NCBI RefSeq assembly: GCF_002608565.1
Contig: NZ_LIXM01000001.1
Coordinates: 124,001-188,000, forward strand
Direction: 5' to 3'
DNA: 64,000 bases
Origin: Vibrio sp. PID17_43
GTDB lineage: Bacteria; Pseudomonadota; Gammaproteobacteria; Enterobacterales; Vibrionaceae
Shown here: positions 34,586 through 43,320 of the stretch, piece by piece
Layout of the letters: each line of letters starts with the position of its first letter
Position numbering within the stretch: position 1 is the stretch's first letter
Notes under the pieces: generated by a model
What the model was told of the DNA's origin: nothing
The model's database searches: none
What the model saw: only the letters and a program-made list of their open reading frames with translations
Position numbers and translations under genes: made by a program

Positions 34586-36193
34586 TTAGTTACTTGGTAC
34601 AGGACAGATATTACAATCAGCAGAGGCTGTATCTGTGCCCTTAGTGCCATCAATCTTCAAGAAGCCAACCGCTGTGACCGTGTCTCGGAATGATTGCGTT
34701 TGTGAATTGCTAAACGCTTTAGGAATATAGCTACCACTGTATGAGCTACACTCGTTACCACTATTTGGAGGCCCGAGCACGACATTGCTCAGTACTACAA
34801 CGTCATCTGAGGTATCACTCGGCGTGCCTGAGTCATCCACAACAGAAACGTTAACCAACGTCAAATCTGGCGTTGTATTGCAAACCATGCCAGAGAAGCT
34901 TACTTCGGCAACAATGCCACTCGAGGTTTGTTTGAATCCGCTGGTACATGATTTATTCACACTGATCATTGCTGATAACGGTATTTTCTCACAAGGATCG
35001 CTGGCAGTATCCGTAATCGTTGCTTGTCCACCAGGTGTTGCGGCAGCGGTGACTTTTACAGTGTTGGTTAGACCATTACTTGTACTCTCAAAGCTTCCTG
35101 AGTAGCTTGCACTCTGACCTGAGGCAATACTACCAAGACTGTGAGTGGTACCCGCTTCCAGATCTTCAACGACTACGTCATATAGTGTGCCTACACCATC
35201 ATTAATAACGTTACCGCTATAGTTATAGATATAGCCGTCTTCAGTCGCGTTCACAATCGCTTGATTACACGTTTTGGTAATATCTACACTACATAACTCA
35301 AAGTCTCCAACGACAAAGTCTTTCAACTGCGCTGTAACACTACTTGATGCACGCGTCTCTGCGGCAAAAGCACTAAAACAGGTGTCCGCTTGAAGAAGCT
35401 GTGTAATATTTACGCCCCCTTCGAAGAAGGTTTCCGGAGGGAAAACATCGTCTACACCATCTTTAGGAGTATACGGCCATGGCGAAGTTGCATCAGACGT
35501 ATTTGTAGAAGCACAAACCAATTGATTTCCCGGAGCACATAGTGCATTGGTTCTAATTTTTAAACGAAGGTTTGCAGCTGCACACTGTCCATCTTGTGGA
35601 TTATTACTCGCAGCTTTGTTACAAGTTGTATCCCATTCTAGAACCAAAATCTCAGGTCCAGCATTCGCCGATTGTAAGTAATTTACTTGGATAAGTAAGT
35701 CACCCGCGACGTGTTCACCGGAAAACGTACCGTCAGGATTCGTTCCAACAGAATCTTGATAAAACCAAAATCCTAAAAAGGCGTCGCCGCTATTGCCGAA
35801 GCGGTTTGCACCAAAGGTTAAGATAAGTTCATTGTTGATAATATAAGCCGCTGCATACGCATGATGAATGTCCCCTTTATCGAGGACAGACCCGGTCTTC
35901 CAACCTAACTGTGGGATGTCTTGTATGTCTTTTTTACCCCCGGTAAATATCGTGTCTGGGGTGGCGGTATCATCTTCAAAGCTAAAGACTTGTGCAGAGC
36001 CAGCGAGTGGCGGAGTTCCCCAATCGTCGGGTGCACCAACTCCTGAATCATCAACAGCGTTTGCGTTTGGCTCTAGCTCAAACACCCCATCAGTTGGTGT
36101 CGCAAATGCAGAACTACCAATCAAAACACTCGTAAAAGCTGCAAAAATAAAGCTCGTCATCGTATGCCAGAGATCTGGCTTATCAGGTTTCAT
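34586..36193 (-). CDS. Large secreted protein with DUF11-like beta domains
   Basis: A 535-residue exported protein: signal peptide ending near SSAFA|TPTDG, an N-terminal domain rich in Asp/Gly/Asn (about 30-300), and two C-terminal beta-sandwich modules of DUF11/CARDB type (YNYSGNVINDGVGTLYDVVV and VSFSGMVCNTTPDLTLVNVSV). Eleven or more cysteines suggest disulfides. There is no LPXTG or barrel anchor. The start follows AAGGAG. It is single-gene with a strong terminator, just downstream of a tRNA-Cys. Function unknown; adhesion or surface display is only a guess. Confidence 0.8.
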   Translation of the reverse strand: MKPDKPDLWHTMTSFIFAAFTSVLIGSSAFATPTDGVFELEPNANAVDDSGVGAPDDWGTPPLAGSAQVFSFEDDTATPDTIFTGGKKDIQDIPQLGWKTGSVLDKGDIHHAYAAAYIINNELILTFGANRFGNSGDAFLGFWFYQDSVGTNPDGTFSGEHVAGDLLIQVNYLQSANAGPEILVLEWDTTCNKAASNNPQDGQCAAANLRLKIRTNALCAPGNQLVCASTNTSDATSPWPYTPKDGVDDVFPPETFFEGGVNITQLLQADTCFSAFAAETRASSSVTAQLKDFVVGDFELCSVDITKTCNQAIVNATEDGYIYNYSGNVINDGVGTLYDVVVEDLEAGTTHSLGSIASGQSASYSGSFESTSNGLTNTVKVTAAATPGGQATITDTASDPCEKIPLSAMISVNKSCTSGFKQTSSGIVAEVSFSGMVCNTTPDLTLVNVSVVDDSGTPSDTSDDVVVLSNVVLGPPNSGNECSSYSGSYIPKAFSNSQTQSFRDTVTAVGFLKIDGTKGTDTASADCNICPVPSN

Positions 36194-36547
36194 AATCTAC
36201 TCCTTAGAACACTTCTAAAACTTGACGAAGGTCCATATGTCATTCATTGCCTTTAAAAGAGTGAAAGCGTGATACGACTTTCGTTTCACCATCACTAAGG
36301 CATAGAGCATGCCATCGGTTAAGTTATTGATTTATTAAAACTTGAATATGTAATAGAAGAGCTAAGTGGACACATTGTTCAGTCACAATCGCAACGAAAA
36401 TCGATTAGGGTAGAAAATCAGTAATAAATAGAGAGACTAACGAGTGAAGAGTATGATGTTACAATTTGATACAGTCTAGTTCACATATGTTACAGATTAG
36501 TGCTTTAACTGCGATATTAGGTAGATTGAAATCAGGATGAATAGAAA
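36194..36547. other. Intergenic region between secreted protein gene and tRNA-Cys 1
   Basis: About 350 AT-rich bases. It holds the promoter of the secreted-protein gene. No gene or clear operator seen. Confidence 0.5.
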
Positions 36548-36621
36548 TGGAGGCGCCTCCCGGAGTCGAACCGAGGTCCACGGATTTGCAATCCGCTGCA
36601 TAGCCACTCTGCCAAGGCGCC
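36548..36621 (-). tRNA. tRNA-Cys (GCA), copy 1
   Basis: A 74-base cloverleaf: acceptor GGCGCCT/AGGCGCC, anticodon loop TTGCAAA (GCA), T-arm GGTTCGACTCC, discriminator T and encoded CCA. Identical in sequence to the three other copies in this window. No terminator follows it closely, unlike the others. Confidence 0.97.
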
Positions 36622-36853
36622 ATTTTGTCGTTTCTAAACAGAAACATTTGAAAGGTATCTTCGAGGCTACCGCCTTTCTGATGCCGCGTACTTTAACGAT
36701 TTATGTGGGATAGTCAAAGAAAATAACGCCCTTTTAATCCGTTTGGTATAAAAAACAACAAATTGCTGCTTTATCGAACCAAATGGGACAAAATTATCTA
36801 GCTAAGCGTATTTCTCGCAAATTATACCTAATAAGCCATGGCCTAGTAGCACT
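36622..36853. other. Intergenic region, tRNA-Cys 1 to ankyrin gene
   Basis: About 230 bases. It holds the tRNA promoter (a GACTAT segment around 36709 read leftward) and no gene. Confidence 0.5.
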
Positions 36854-38617
36854 TCAGTGTGATATTCCAACTTGCTTAGCAATTTGCTTGTTACCTTTAA
36901 ACAACGCCCAGTCAGCAGCTGTCTTCCCTTGCCGATCTTTTATCGTTTTATCAGCCCCGAGTTTCATCAATAAGTCTACAGCTTCAATGTGATTTTTTAC
37001 CGCCGCATTCATCAGTGGTGTTCGTTGGTCATGATCAAGAGTATTAACCTCTGCCCCCGCCTGAATCAGCTCGGCAAGTACGTTAACGTTACCTCCTTGA
37101 GCAGCCCAATGTAATGCGGTACGTCCTAGCGTATCCTTCGTTGCTATTTTACTTCCTTTTTGTATAAGTAAGCGCACCAACTCAGAAGATCCTGTCAGCG
37201 AAGCGGCCATTAATGGAGTGAGTCCCTGTCGATCCGAAAGCTCAATTTTGGCGCCGCTGTCCAACAGCAAATCTACCGTATCGTTTTGATGATTTCCTGA
37301 CGCTAAGAGAAGCGCGGTTGCACCATTTTGGTCTTGCCAATCCAGGTTAACTCCAGCAGAGATCAATTGAGCAGAGGTACTCGAATGCCGTCCTGCGATA
37401 GCATAGAACAACGCATTCCATCCTGGAGTATTCACCTTGTTCAAATCGACTTTGTTCTCAAGCAGTAATTCAGTGACCCCACTGAATCCCCCACCAGCCG
37501 CCATCATCAAGGCAGTGACTCCACCTACATTCTGTGCGTTTACTAGGGTATTTTCTAGACCCAATAGATAACTGACGACAGCGACATGACCATTTTGAGC
37601 GGCCAACATCAGTGGCGTAAAATTATGACGTTGCATACTGTTAACCTCTGCCCCCTCTTCGACTAATAATCGTGTAGCCGCAAGGTTTCCATTCATCGCC
37701 GCTAAGTGCAAAGGATTGTAGCTGTAATTGTCACGAGGCTGAATATTAACACCTTCTCTCAACAACATGACGACCAGCTTGCCATCACCTTCTTCGGCGG
37801 CATAATGAAGCGCCGTCCGTCCTTGTGCGTCAGGTCCGTCAATTTCGGCTCCGGCCTCAATCAACAAACTGGTGATTTCGGGACTTTGTCTAGCAATAGA
37901 GGCCGCTAACACAGTTTGTCCTTTATCATTCTGGCTGTTAGGCTGCGCGCCCGCCATTAATAAATCTGCAACCAAAGCTTTATCGCCATGCTTGACCGCA
38001 ATAAACAATGGTGACTGCCCTTGGTCTGCTGCTAGGTGCACGTTAGCACGCATATGAATAAGAACCTTGGCCACTTTATTATGTTTTAATTGGATTGCGG
38101 TATAAAGTGCCGTTCTAGAGCGTTGGTCGCGTTTATTTAACGCTGCACCTAGATCAATCAACTGCTTAGCAAGAATCTCATTCCCCACCTCGGCTGCAAG
38201 CATCAACGGCGTCTGCCCTCGGCGATTTACAGCGTTGATGTCTGCCCCATATTTTATCAAGCTCCGAACAGCGGATTCGTGAGCTTGTAAAATTGCACTC
38301 CCCAGTAGAGTTTGTCCTGTTACAGGGTCAATCTGGTTAATCCATTCTGGCTGATTGGAAACTAACTTTTCTAAGGTCGCGAAGTCTTCGCTATATAAAG
38401 CATGCTTTGTCTTTTCGTATTCACCACTAACCGGTTTTCCCGCTTGTTGCTTATAAGTGTGGTCACTGCCACCTTTTGGCTGAACTGTGGTGGTAGCTCC
38501 CGCGAAACCGATAGAGAACAAGAGCAAAACAGTCGTTACGACTAGTCTTATCACTAAGTTGTTCCCTATCGCCCGACAGTAGCCCATACTGCATGATTCA
38601 TTTACATAGCTGCTCAT
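36854..38617 (-). CDS. Exported ankyrin-repeat protein
   Basis: A 587-residue protein with a hydrophobic export segment (residues about 22-42, VVTTVLLLFSIGFAGA) and then roughly fifteen 33-residue ankyrin repeats filling residues 95-585, each with a TPLMLAA or TALHYAA core. Ankyrin stacks bind proteins, so this is probably a periplasmic scaffold. It is third in an operon with two paralogous exported proteins, 14 bases after the second. Start chosen at MSSYVNES with AAGG seven bases upstream. Confidence 0.88.
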   Translation of the reverse strand: MSSYVNESCSMGYCRAIGNNLVIRLVVTTVLLLFSIGFAGATTTVQPKGGSDHTYKQQAGKPVSGEYEKTKHALYSEDFATLEKLVSNQPEWINQIDPVTGQTLLGSAILQAHESAVRSLIKYGADINAVNRRGQTPLMLAAEVGNEILAKQLIDLGAALNKRDQRSRTALYTAIQLKHNKVAKVLIHMRANVHLAADQGQSPLFIAVKHGDKALVADLLMAGAQPNSQNDKGQTVLAASIARQSPEITSLLIEAGAEIDGPDAQGRTALHYAAEEGDGKLVVMLLREGVNIQPRDNYSYNPLHLAAMNGNLAATRLLVEEGAEVNSMQRHNFTPLMLAAQNGHVAVVSYLLGLENTLVNAQNVGGVTALMMAAGGGFSGVTELLLENKVDLNKVNTPGWNALFYAIAGRHSSTSAQLISAGVNLDWQDQNGATALLLASGNHQNDTVDLLLDSGAKIELSDRQGLTPLMAASLTGSSELVRLLIQKGSKIATKDTLGRTALHWAAQGGNVNVLAELIQAGAEVNTLDHDQRTPLMNAAVKNHIEAVDLLMKLGADKTIKDRQGKTAADWALFKGNKQIAKQVGISH

Positions 38618-38631
38618 AGTATGACCTTTTA

Positions 38632-40197
38632 TTATTGTAAGTCATCCCAGTTGATAACCAATTCAGCGTTAAAGATCTTCACCGCTTTCTTGTCCCCTTT
38701 CACGTAAACAGCAAGATCAAAGTCTGGAGTTAATGGCAATCCGTTTATTGAGACCCCATTCGTCGCGACTGGTGAACCATCGGCTCCAAGATTAATGCTA
38801 TTTTGACTCGCATCGACCCATCCTCGACTCGTTGATAGTGGTGACACACCTTTAAAATCCAGAAGATCAATCGTGGTTGTTGTGTAATCTCCCGTTGAGT
38901 ATTTTTGATCCTCCTTATCAAATGGTGGCGTAGTACATTCGCTGCTGGTATTTGCAATCTCGAGGCTTGGCACATCCTGCCCATATTTATTGGCTTTTAG
39001 ACGCCATCGCGGTCCAACTACAGACTCAACCGCTTCAAATGGGTCACGGTCGATACTGGTATACCAAGCATTGGTCATACCGGAAATTAAATCGCTAGAA
39101 AACGCATCCGACTGTCCAAAAGATGCATTTTTGTACAGCGTACCCGCAGGAATAAAGTCACCATCACCTTCATAACAATCACGTACCGACTGCCAGTTTG
39201 AACCGATGGCTAGGTAGCTAGGTAGCCGTCCAGTTGCTGCTTCATTCTCCATATCTTCTGGACGAATCTGGTCGTTCGGATTATTTGTGATTGAATGGGT
39301 AATCGTCAACGTTGCACTGCTTACTGGGTAAGCGGTTTCAGGGTTATCCTTCCATAATTGTGGCAATGCCATTCTGGCATAAAGGCGAACGTCGTTAGGC
39401 CGCTTTATTAAGTTCCCCCAGCGATATAACGGTTTTCCATCATCTTTTAGCGTAATGGAATAATCCTTACCTACGGCAATATCGTGCTGAACCGTTGACT
39501 CATTAGCGTCCATTTGCTCCCCTGGCACCATCGATGTTAATACTTCTTCCGTCACCTCAAAATTACGTACGATCTTCAGCACATCACTCAATTTATTATT
39601 CACGCAATTATCGACAATCTGACCGGTAGCAGGATCAAGTAGATCTCGCTGGATTTCTGTTGTGGAGTAAGGCACCGATACATTACAGCTAAGCACATGT
39701 TCCATCACCACATAATGTTCAGATGAACACTTCACACTTGACCCACCAACCCCAGAACACCAAGTTCCGTAACCATCTCGAGTCTTAAATAAGTTCGTTT
39801 CGACATTAGCAATAGCAACGCCATCACCATAGGTGTCATCGTTAATATTCCCTGCAAAGCCTTCGGCGTAGTCTTCATCAAATGTACGTGGTGCTGCACC
39901 AACAAAATCTGATACAACGTATCCAAAATTACTCTCAATAGGATAAAGTGTAATCCCCTCGTTATCCGTTACCTGTTGTGCGGCACCATCTGGGCATACG
40001 CTGTACGTACTGTCAGTCATACCACATATAACGGATTGATCCTCTGCGTAAGTGGCATTGTCCTTACCCCCCTGCACATCCATGACACTGAATGTGTGTC
40101 GTTGAACAAACGTATTTTGCGCCGCCAGTAGCCCAGGTGTGACGGTAAGGCACAAAAGGCAGGTAATGGTATTAATGCTAAATTTATAAGCCCTCAT
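38632..40197 (-). CDS. Exported protein of unknown function, paralog B
   Basis: A 521-residue protein with signal peptide (MRAYKFSINTITCLLCLTVT... ending near LLAAQ). From residue 30 on it is a close paralog of the upstream gene. Shared blocks include YRWGN-x2-KRPND, RPEDMENEAATGRLPSY, RDCYEGDGDFIPAGTL and VGPRWRLK, all with conserved Cys, Asp and Trp. I recognise no catalytic motif. ATG 40197 follows GGAGG by eight bases and overlaps the upstream stop by 14 bases, so translation is coupled. Confidence 0.8.
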   Translation of the reverse strand: MRAYKFSINTITCLLCLTVTPGLLAAQNTFVQRHTFSVMDVQGGKDNATYAEDQSVICGMTDSTYSVCPDGAAQQVTDNEGITLYPIESNFGYVVSDFVGAAPRTFDEDYAEGFAGNINDDTYGDGVAIANVETNLFKTRDGYGTWCSGVGGSSVKCSSEHYVVMEHVLSCNVSVPYSTTEIQRDLLDPATGQIVDNCVNNKLSDVLKIVRNFEVTEEVLTSMVPGEQMDANESTVQHDIAVGKDYSITLKDDGKPLYRWGNLIKRPNDVRLYARMALPQLWKDNPETAYPVSSATLTITHSITNNPNDQIRPEDMENEAATGRLPSYLAIGSNWQSVRDCYEGDGDFIPAGTLYKNASFGQSDAFSSDLISGMTNAWYTSIDRDPFEAVESVVGPRWRLKANKYGQDVPSLEIANTSSECTTPPFDKEDQKYSTGDYTTTTIDLLDFKGVSPLSTSRGWVDASQNSINLGADGSPVATNGVSINGLPLTPDFDLAVYVKGDKKAVKIFNAELVINWDDLQ

Positions 40198-41869
40198 CGC
40201 TGTCACCTCCCAAATTTACTGGGGAATAATCTATATTTAGTGTCGCATTGTAGATTCGAGTCCCTTTCGCATCCCCTTTGATATAAACCGCAAGATCAAA
40301 GTCCTCTGTCAAAGGCAATCCATTGATTGACGTACCATTTCCTTCATCGGTTCTATTTGAGGCGCCGATATTGACCGAGTTTTTGCTCGCATCCACCCAG
40401 CCTTCACTGGTACTTAACGGCGATTCTTCACCATCACGGTAGTCCAATAAGTTAATGGTTGTCCTAGTTTCAGTTCCCACAACGTATTTATAGCTATCGT
40501 GGTTATAGGGTGGCGGTGTGCAGGATGCAAATGGGATCTCTAACGAAGGCACATCTTGACCAAACTTGTTCGATTTTAGTCGCCAGCGAGGCCCAACATT
40601 AGTTCCGCTATCAAATGGATCTCTATCGATCGTGGTATACCATGCATTGGTTAGACCTTTAGTAAGATCGGCAGAAAAACCGTTTGAATTGGCAAACGCG
40701 CTATTTTTAAAGAGCGTTCCTGCTGGAATAAAATCACCGTCGCCCTCGTAGCAATCGCGAGTAGAAACCCAGTTTTCGCCAACCACCGAATAAGATGGAA
40801 GTCTGCCTGTCGCCGCTTCGTTTTCCATATCTTCTGGTCGCAACTGATCGTTTGGGTTATTGGTAATTTCGTGGATGACGACTAACTCTGCTTTAATTAC
40901 CTCATAATTCGCCCCTGGGACTTTCCATGCATTCGGCAACGCCATACGAGCATAAAGTCGGATATCGTTTGGACGTTTGACTGCATTCCCCCATCGATAT
41001 AACACTTTCCCGTCGTCCTTTAAGCTGACACTGTAGTCTTTACCAAGCGCTAAGTCTTGACGAACGCTCGATTCATTCGCCGCCATTTGCCCTTCAGTAG
41101 GGTCATTGCTGGTGAGCTGCTCTGTGGTCACAACACCATCGCGAACAATAAATAATTCATCATCCAAACGCTCGTCACTACAACTGCCAATAATTTTATT
41201 TGGGCCAACCAATTCAGGATTCGGATCAACAAGGCTACGCTGCTCTCCACTAAGTGGATCTAGGAGTCTCAAATTTAAAAAATCAGTAGTGGCATATGGA
41301 ATCGATTCATAGCAGGTCAGAATATGCTCCATCGTCGTGTAGTGTTCTGTGGAGCATTTCACTAAGCTTCCCCCTAATCCTGAACACCAAGTCCCGAGTA
41401 ACTTAGGTGCCTTAAATACACCTGTTGGGGCATTCGCCACCATCAACCCCGCTCCGTTAGGCAATAGATTGATATTGTTAGCCCAACCCTCTGCATAATC
41501 ACCATCTAGCACTTTAGATGCTGCCCCCACAAAATCTTCGATAACGTATCCAAATTCGCTATCGATCGGGTACAGAATTTGGCCTGATTTTTTTTCAATC
41601 AGTGGCTGCGTATTGTTGCAATCAGGACTTTCAGTCGTGATCCCACAAAGAATTGCAGGATTTTGGGCATACGTACTGCCGTCAAATTGACCGATAATGT
41701 CATCAACACTGAATGTATGAGTAACCGAATAGTTTATGGCTTGAGTGTCTTCGTCTTGGCAACCCATTAGAATTGTAGGTAGGCTTACGACGGAAATTAA
41801 AAAAAGCACAAGCGCTGTCAATTTGCTCGTAGCAACATGCCGTCGGCCATAATACGAGGAAAATTTCAT
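40184..41869 (-). CDS. Lipoprotein of unknown function, paralog A
   Basis: A 561-residue protein with a long N-region, hydrophobic core and lipobox LMGC (C37). It is first in the three-gene operon and paralogous to the next gene along its whole length (HTFSVDDI near 50, NNPNDQLRPEDMENEAATGR near 345, NAWYTTIDRDPFDSG near 415). Aromatic and acidic residues dominate the conserved blocks; no known domain recognised. AAGGAGGGC precedes the ATG. A perfect FNR-type box lies 100 bases upstream. Confidence 0.8.
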   Translation of the reverse strand: MKFSSYYGRRHVATSKLTALVLFLISVVSLPTILMGCQDEDTQAINYSVTHTFSVDDIIGQFDGSTYAQNPAILCGITTESPDCNNTQPLIEKKSGQILYPIDSEFGYVIEDFVGAASKVLDGDYAEGWANNINLLPNGAGLMVANAPTGVFKAPKLLGTWCSGLGGSLVKCSTEHYTTMEHILTCYESIPYATTDFLNLRLLDPLSGEQRSLVDPNPELVGPNKIIGSCSDERLDDELFIVRDGVVTTEQLTSNDPTEGQMAANESSVRQDLALGKDYSVSLKDDGKVLYRWGNAVKRPNDIRLYARMALPNAWKVPGANYEVIKAELVVIHEITNNPNDQLRPEDMENEAATGRLPSYSVVGENWVSTRDCYEGDGDFIPAGTLFKNSAFANSNGFSADLTKGLTNAWYTTIDRDPFDSGTNVGPRWRLKSNKFGQDVPSLEIPFASCTPPPYNHDSYKYVVGTETRTTINLLDYRDGEESPLSTSEGWVDASKNSVNIGASNRTDEGNGTSINGLPLTEDFDLAVYIKGDAKGTRIYNATLNIDYSPVNLGGDSDEGL

Positions 41870-42124
41870 GCTGCCCTCCTTATAACTCGAATAAATACAC
41901 TTCTTATCGATAGGTATAGGACAGAATGAATGCTCACATCGTTGCTTATAAGTTTATTTTACTTTCACTTGATGCATATCAATGTCGGAACTAAAAATGC
42001 ACCTCAGCGTACACTCAGAACAGGGTTTATTTAATGAAAATTGCAGATGGTTTGGGTTCACATTTGTCCAAATGCGTCCCATTTTTTAAAGCATACTTGA
42101 GGAGGTTGTTTGGATAAAACGACA
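41870..42124. other. Promoter region of the paralog A-paralog B-ankyrin operon
   Basis: About 255 bases holding the FNR-type box, a -10-like TATAAG read leftward (41945-41950) and the tRNA terminator at its far end. No gene seen. Confidence 0.55.
41969..41982. promoter_or_regulatory. FNR-type box upstream of unknown operon
   Basis: TTGATGCATATCAA fits TTGAT-N4-ATCAA at all ten specified bases. With a -10-like TATAAG at 41945-41950, the box centre would be near -40, as at a class II FNR promoter. CRP sites share part of this pattern, but the exact half-sites favour FNR. Confidence 0.7.
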
Positions 42125-42148
42125 AAAGCCAGTCATTAGACTGGCTTT
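42125..42148 (-). terminator. Terminator of tRNA-Cys/Leu cluster 1
   Basis: AAAGCCAGT pairs with ACTGGCTTT around a 6-base loop just past the tRNA-Cys 3' end; leftward it is followed by TTGTCGTTTT. Confidence 0.85.
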
Positions 42149-42157
42149 CTAAAAGAA

Positions 42158-42231
42158 TGGAGGCGCCTCCCGGAGTCGAACCGAGGTCCACGGATTTGCA
42201 ATCCGCTGCATAGCCACTCTGCCAAGGCGCC
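42158..42231 (-). tRNA. tRNA-Cys (GCA), copy 2
   Basis: Identical to copy 1 over all 74 bases, anticodon GCA, CCA encoded. It is transcribed after tRNA-Leu 1 (31-base spacer). Confidence 0.97.
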
Positions 42232-42262
42232 TTACCGAATTGTTGTTCTCGTATAATTTAGA

Positions 42263-42349
42263 TGGTGCCCCGGGCCGGACTTGAACCGGCACGACGCGAA
42301 CGTCGAGGGATTTTAAATCCCTTGTGTCTACCAATTTCACCACCAGGGC
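42263..42349 (-). tRNA. tRNA-Leu (UAA), copy 1
   Basis: An 87-base class II tRNA with acceptor GCCCTGG/CCGGGGC, anticodon loop TTTAAAA (UAA), long variable arm CGACGTTCGCGTCG and encoded CCA. It resembles E. coli leuZ. Promoter -10 TATAAT read leftward at 42428-42433. Confidence 0.96.
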
Positions 42350-42879
42350 AACGCAATCATGCGATGGACGACACCATCTTCTCTTCGGCTGTTGCCGTGA
42401 GAACGAGACGTACTTTAACGGATTGAGATTATAGGTCAACAGTTATTTTATTCTTTTTATTCAAGTGATTAAAAAGCCAACTTACATGTACATTCTCTAC
42501 TCACATTGCTCAATCAACCTTCAATTAAACACTTGATCTGTGGTTTTGCATTATACCAATCTACAGCAGTCTCCATTTATCGGGCCAAGCTAAGATCATA
42601 AAAAACACCGAATTCTTTACCTCTTACGATTTAACTTAGTGTGTTCGTCTTTAACTGTACGAGGAAGCATTGCAAAACGTTCCCGAACTCGTTAATGAAC
42701 TAGATCATTTTTCTATAGAGCGACTTGCTAGATGCAATTGATATTTTGTTCTAAACAATTTTTCATCGAAATCTGCTAGCCACCTATTTCTTCAGGTAGG
42801 TAAACCATTAACTAAGGCATTTTTTGAGGAAAATGTTGAATACAAAAAAACCAGCACTAAGCTGGTTTTTTCGAAATAA
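42350..42879. other. Spacer between the two tRNA-Leu/Cys clusters
   Basis: About 530 bases. The first 120 carry the promoter of cluster 1 (TATAAT, then GTTAAAGT towards the tRNA). The rest is AT-rich without a recognisable gene; the terminator of cluster 2 closes it. Confidence 0.6.
42845..42871 (-). terminator. Terminator of tRNA-Cys/Leu cluster 2
   Basis: AAAAAACCAGC pairs with GCTGGTTTTTT around ACTAA, nine bases past tRNA-Cys copy 3. Confidence 0.88.
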
Positions 42880-42953
42880 TGGAGGCGCCTCCCGGAGTCG
42901 AACCGAGGTCCACGGATTTGCAATCCGCTGCATAGCCACTCTGCCAAGGCGCC
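42880..42953 (-). tRNA. tRNA-Cys (GCA), copy 3
   Basis: Identical to the other tRNA-Cys copies; second gene of cluster 2. Confidence 0.97.
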
Positions 42954-42988
42954 TTACTGAATTGTTGTTCTCGAATCAAACACTGAGA

Positions 42989-43075
42989 TGGTGCCCCGGG
43001 CCGGACTTGAACCGGCACAACGCGAACGTCGAGGGATTTTAAATCCCTTGTGTCTACCAATTCCACCACCAGGGC
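42989..43075 (-). tRNA. tRNA-Leu (UAA), copy 2
   Basis: Same structure as copy 1, with two differences: one in the D-arm (GGAATTGG versus GAAATTGG) and one in the variable arm (a G-T wobble replaces a C-G pair). CCA encoded. Confidence 0.96.
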
Positions 43076-43320
43076 AACGCAATCATGCGATGGATGACAC
43101 CATCTTCTCTAACGACTAGCGCCATGAGAACGAGGTGAACTTTAACGGATTGAGATTATAGATCAACAGTTATTTTATTCTTTTTATTCAAATGATTAAA
43201 AAGCAATCTCAAAAGAGCGTTTCATACTCAAATCGCCTAATGAACCGCCAGCTCTGCGGTGGCAGAAAAAACACCACTCGCCTTCTAAACTTAATATATG
43301 CTGTGCAATTAAGGAGCATC

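Larger units (their letters stand above)
42158..43204. repeat. Direct duplication of the tRNA-Leu/tRNA-Cys unit with its promoter
   Basis: The segment 42158-42476 reappears at 42880-43204 in the same orientation. The two copies match in both tRNAs, in the leader (CAATCATGCGATGGA, CACCATCTTCTCT) and in the promoter through TTATTTTATTCTTTTTATTCA, with scattered differences. The offset is about 722 bases. Confidence 0.85.
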
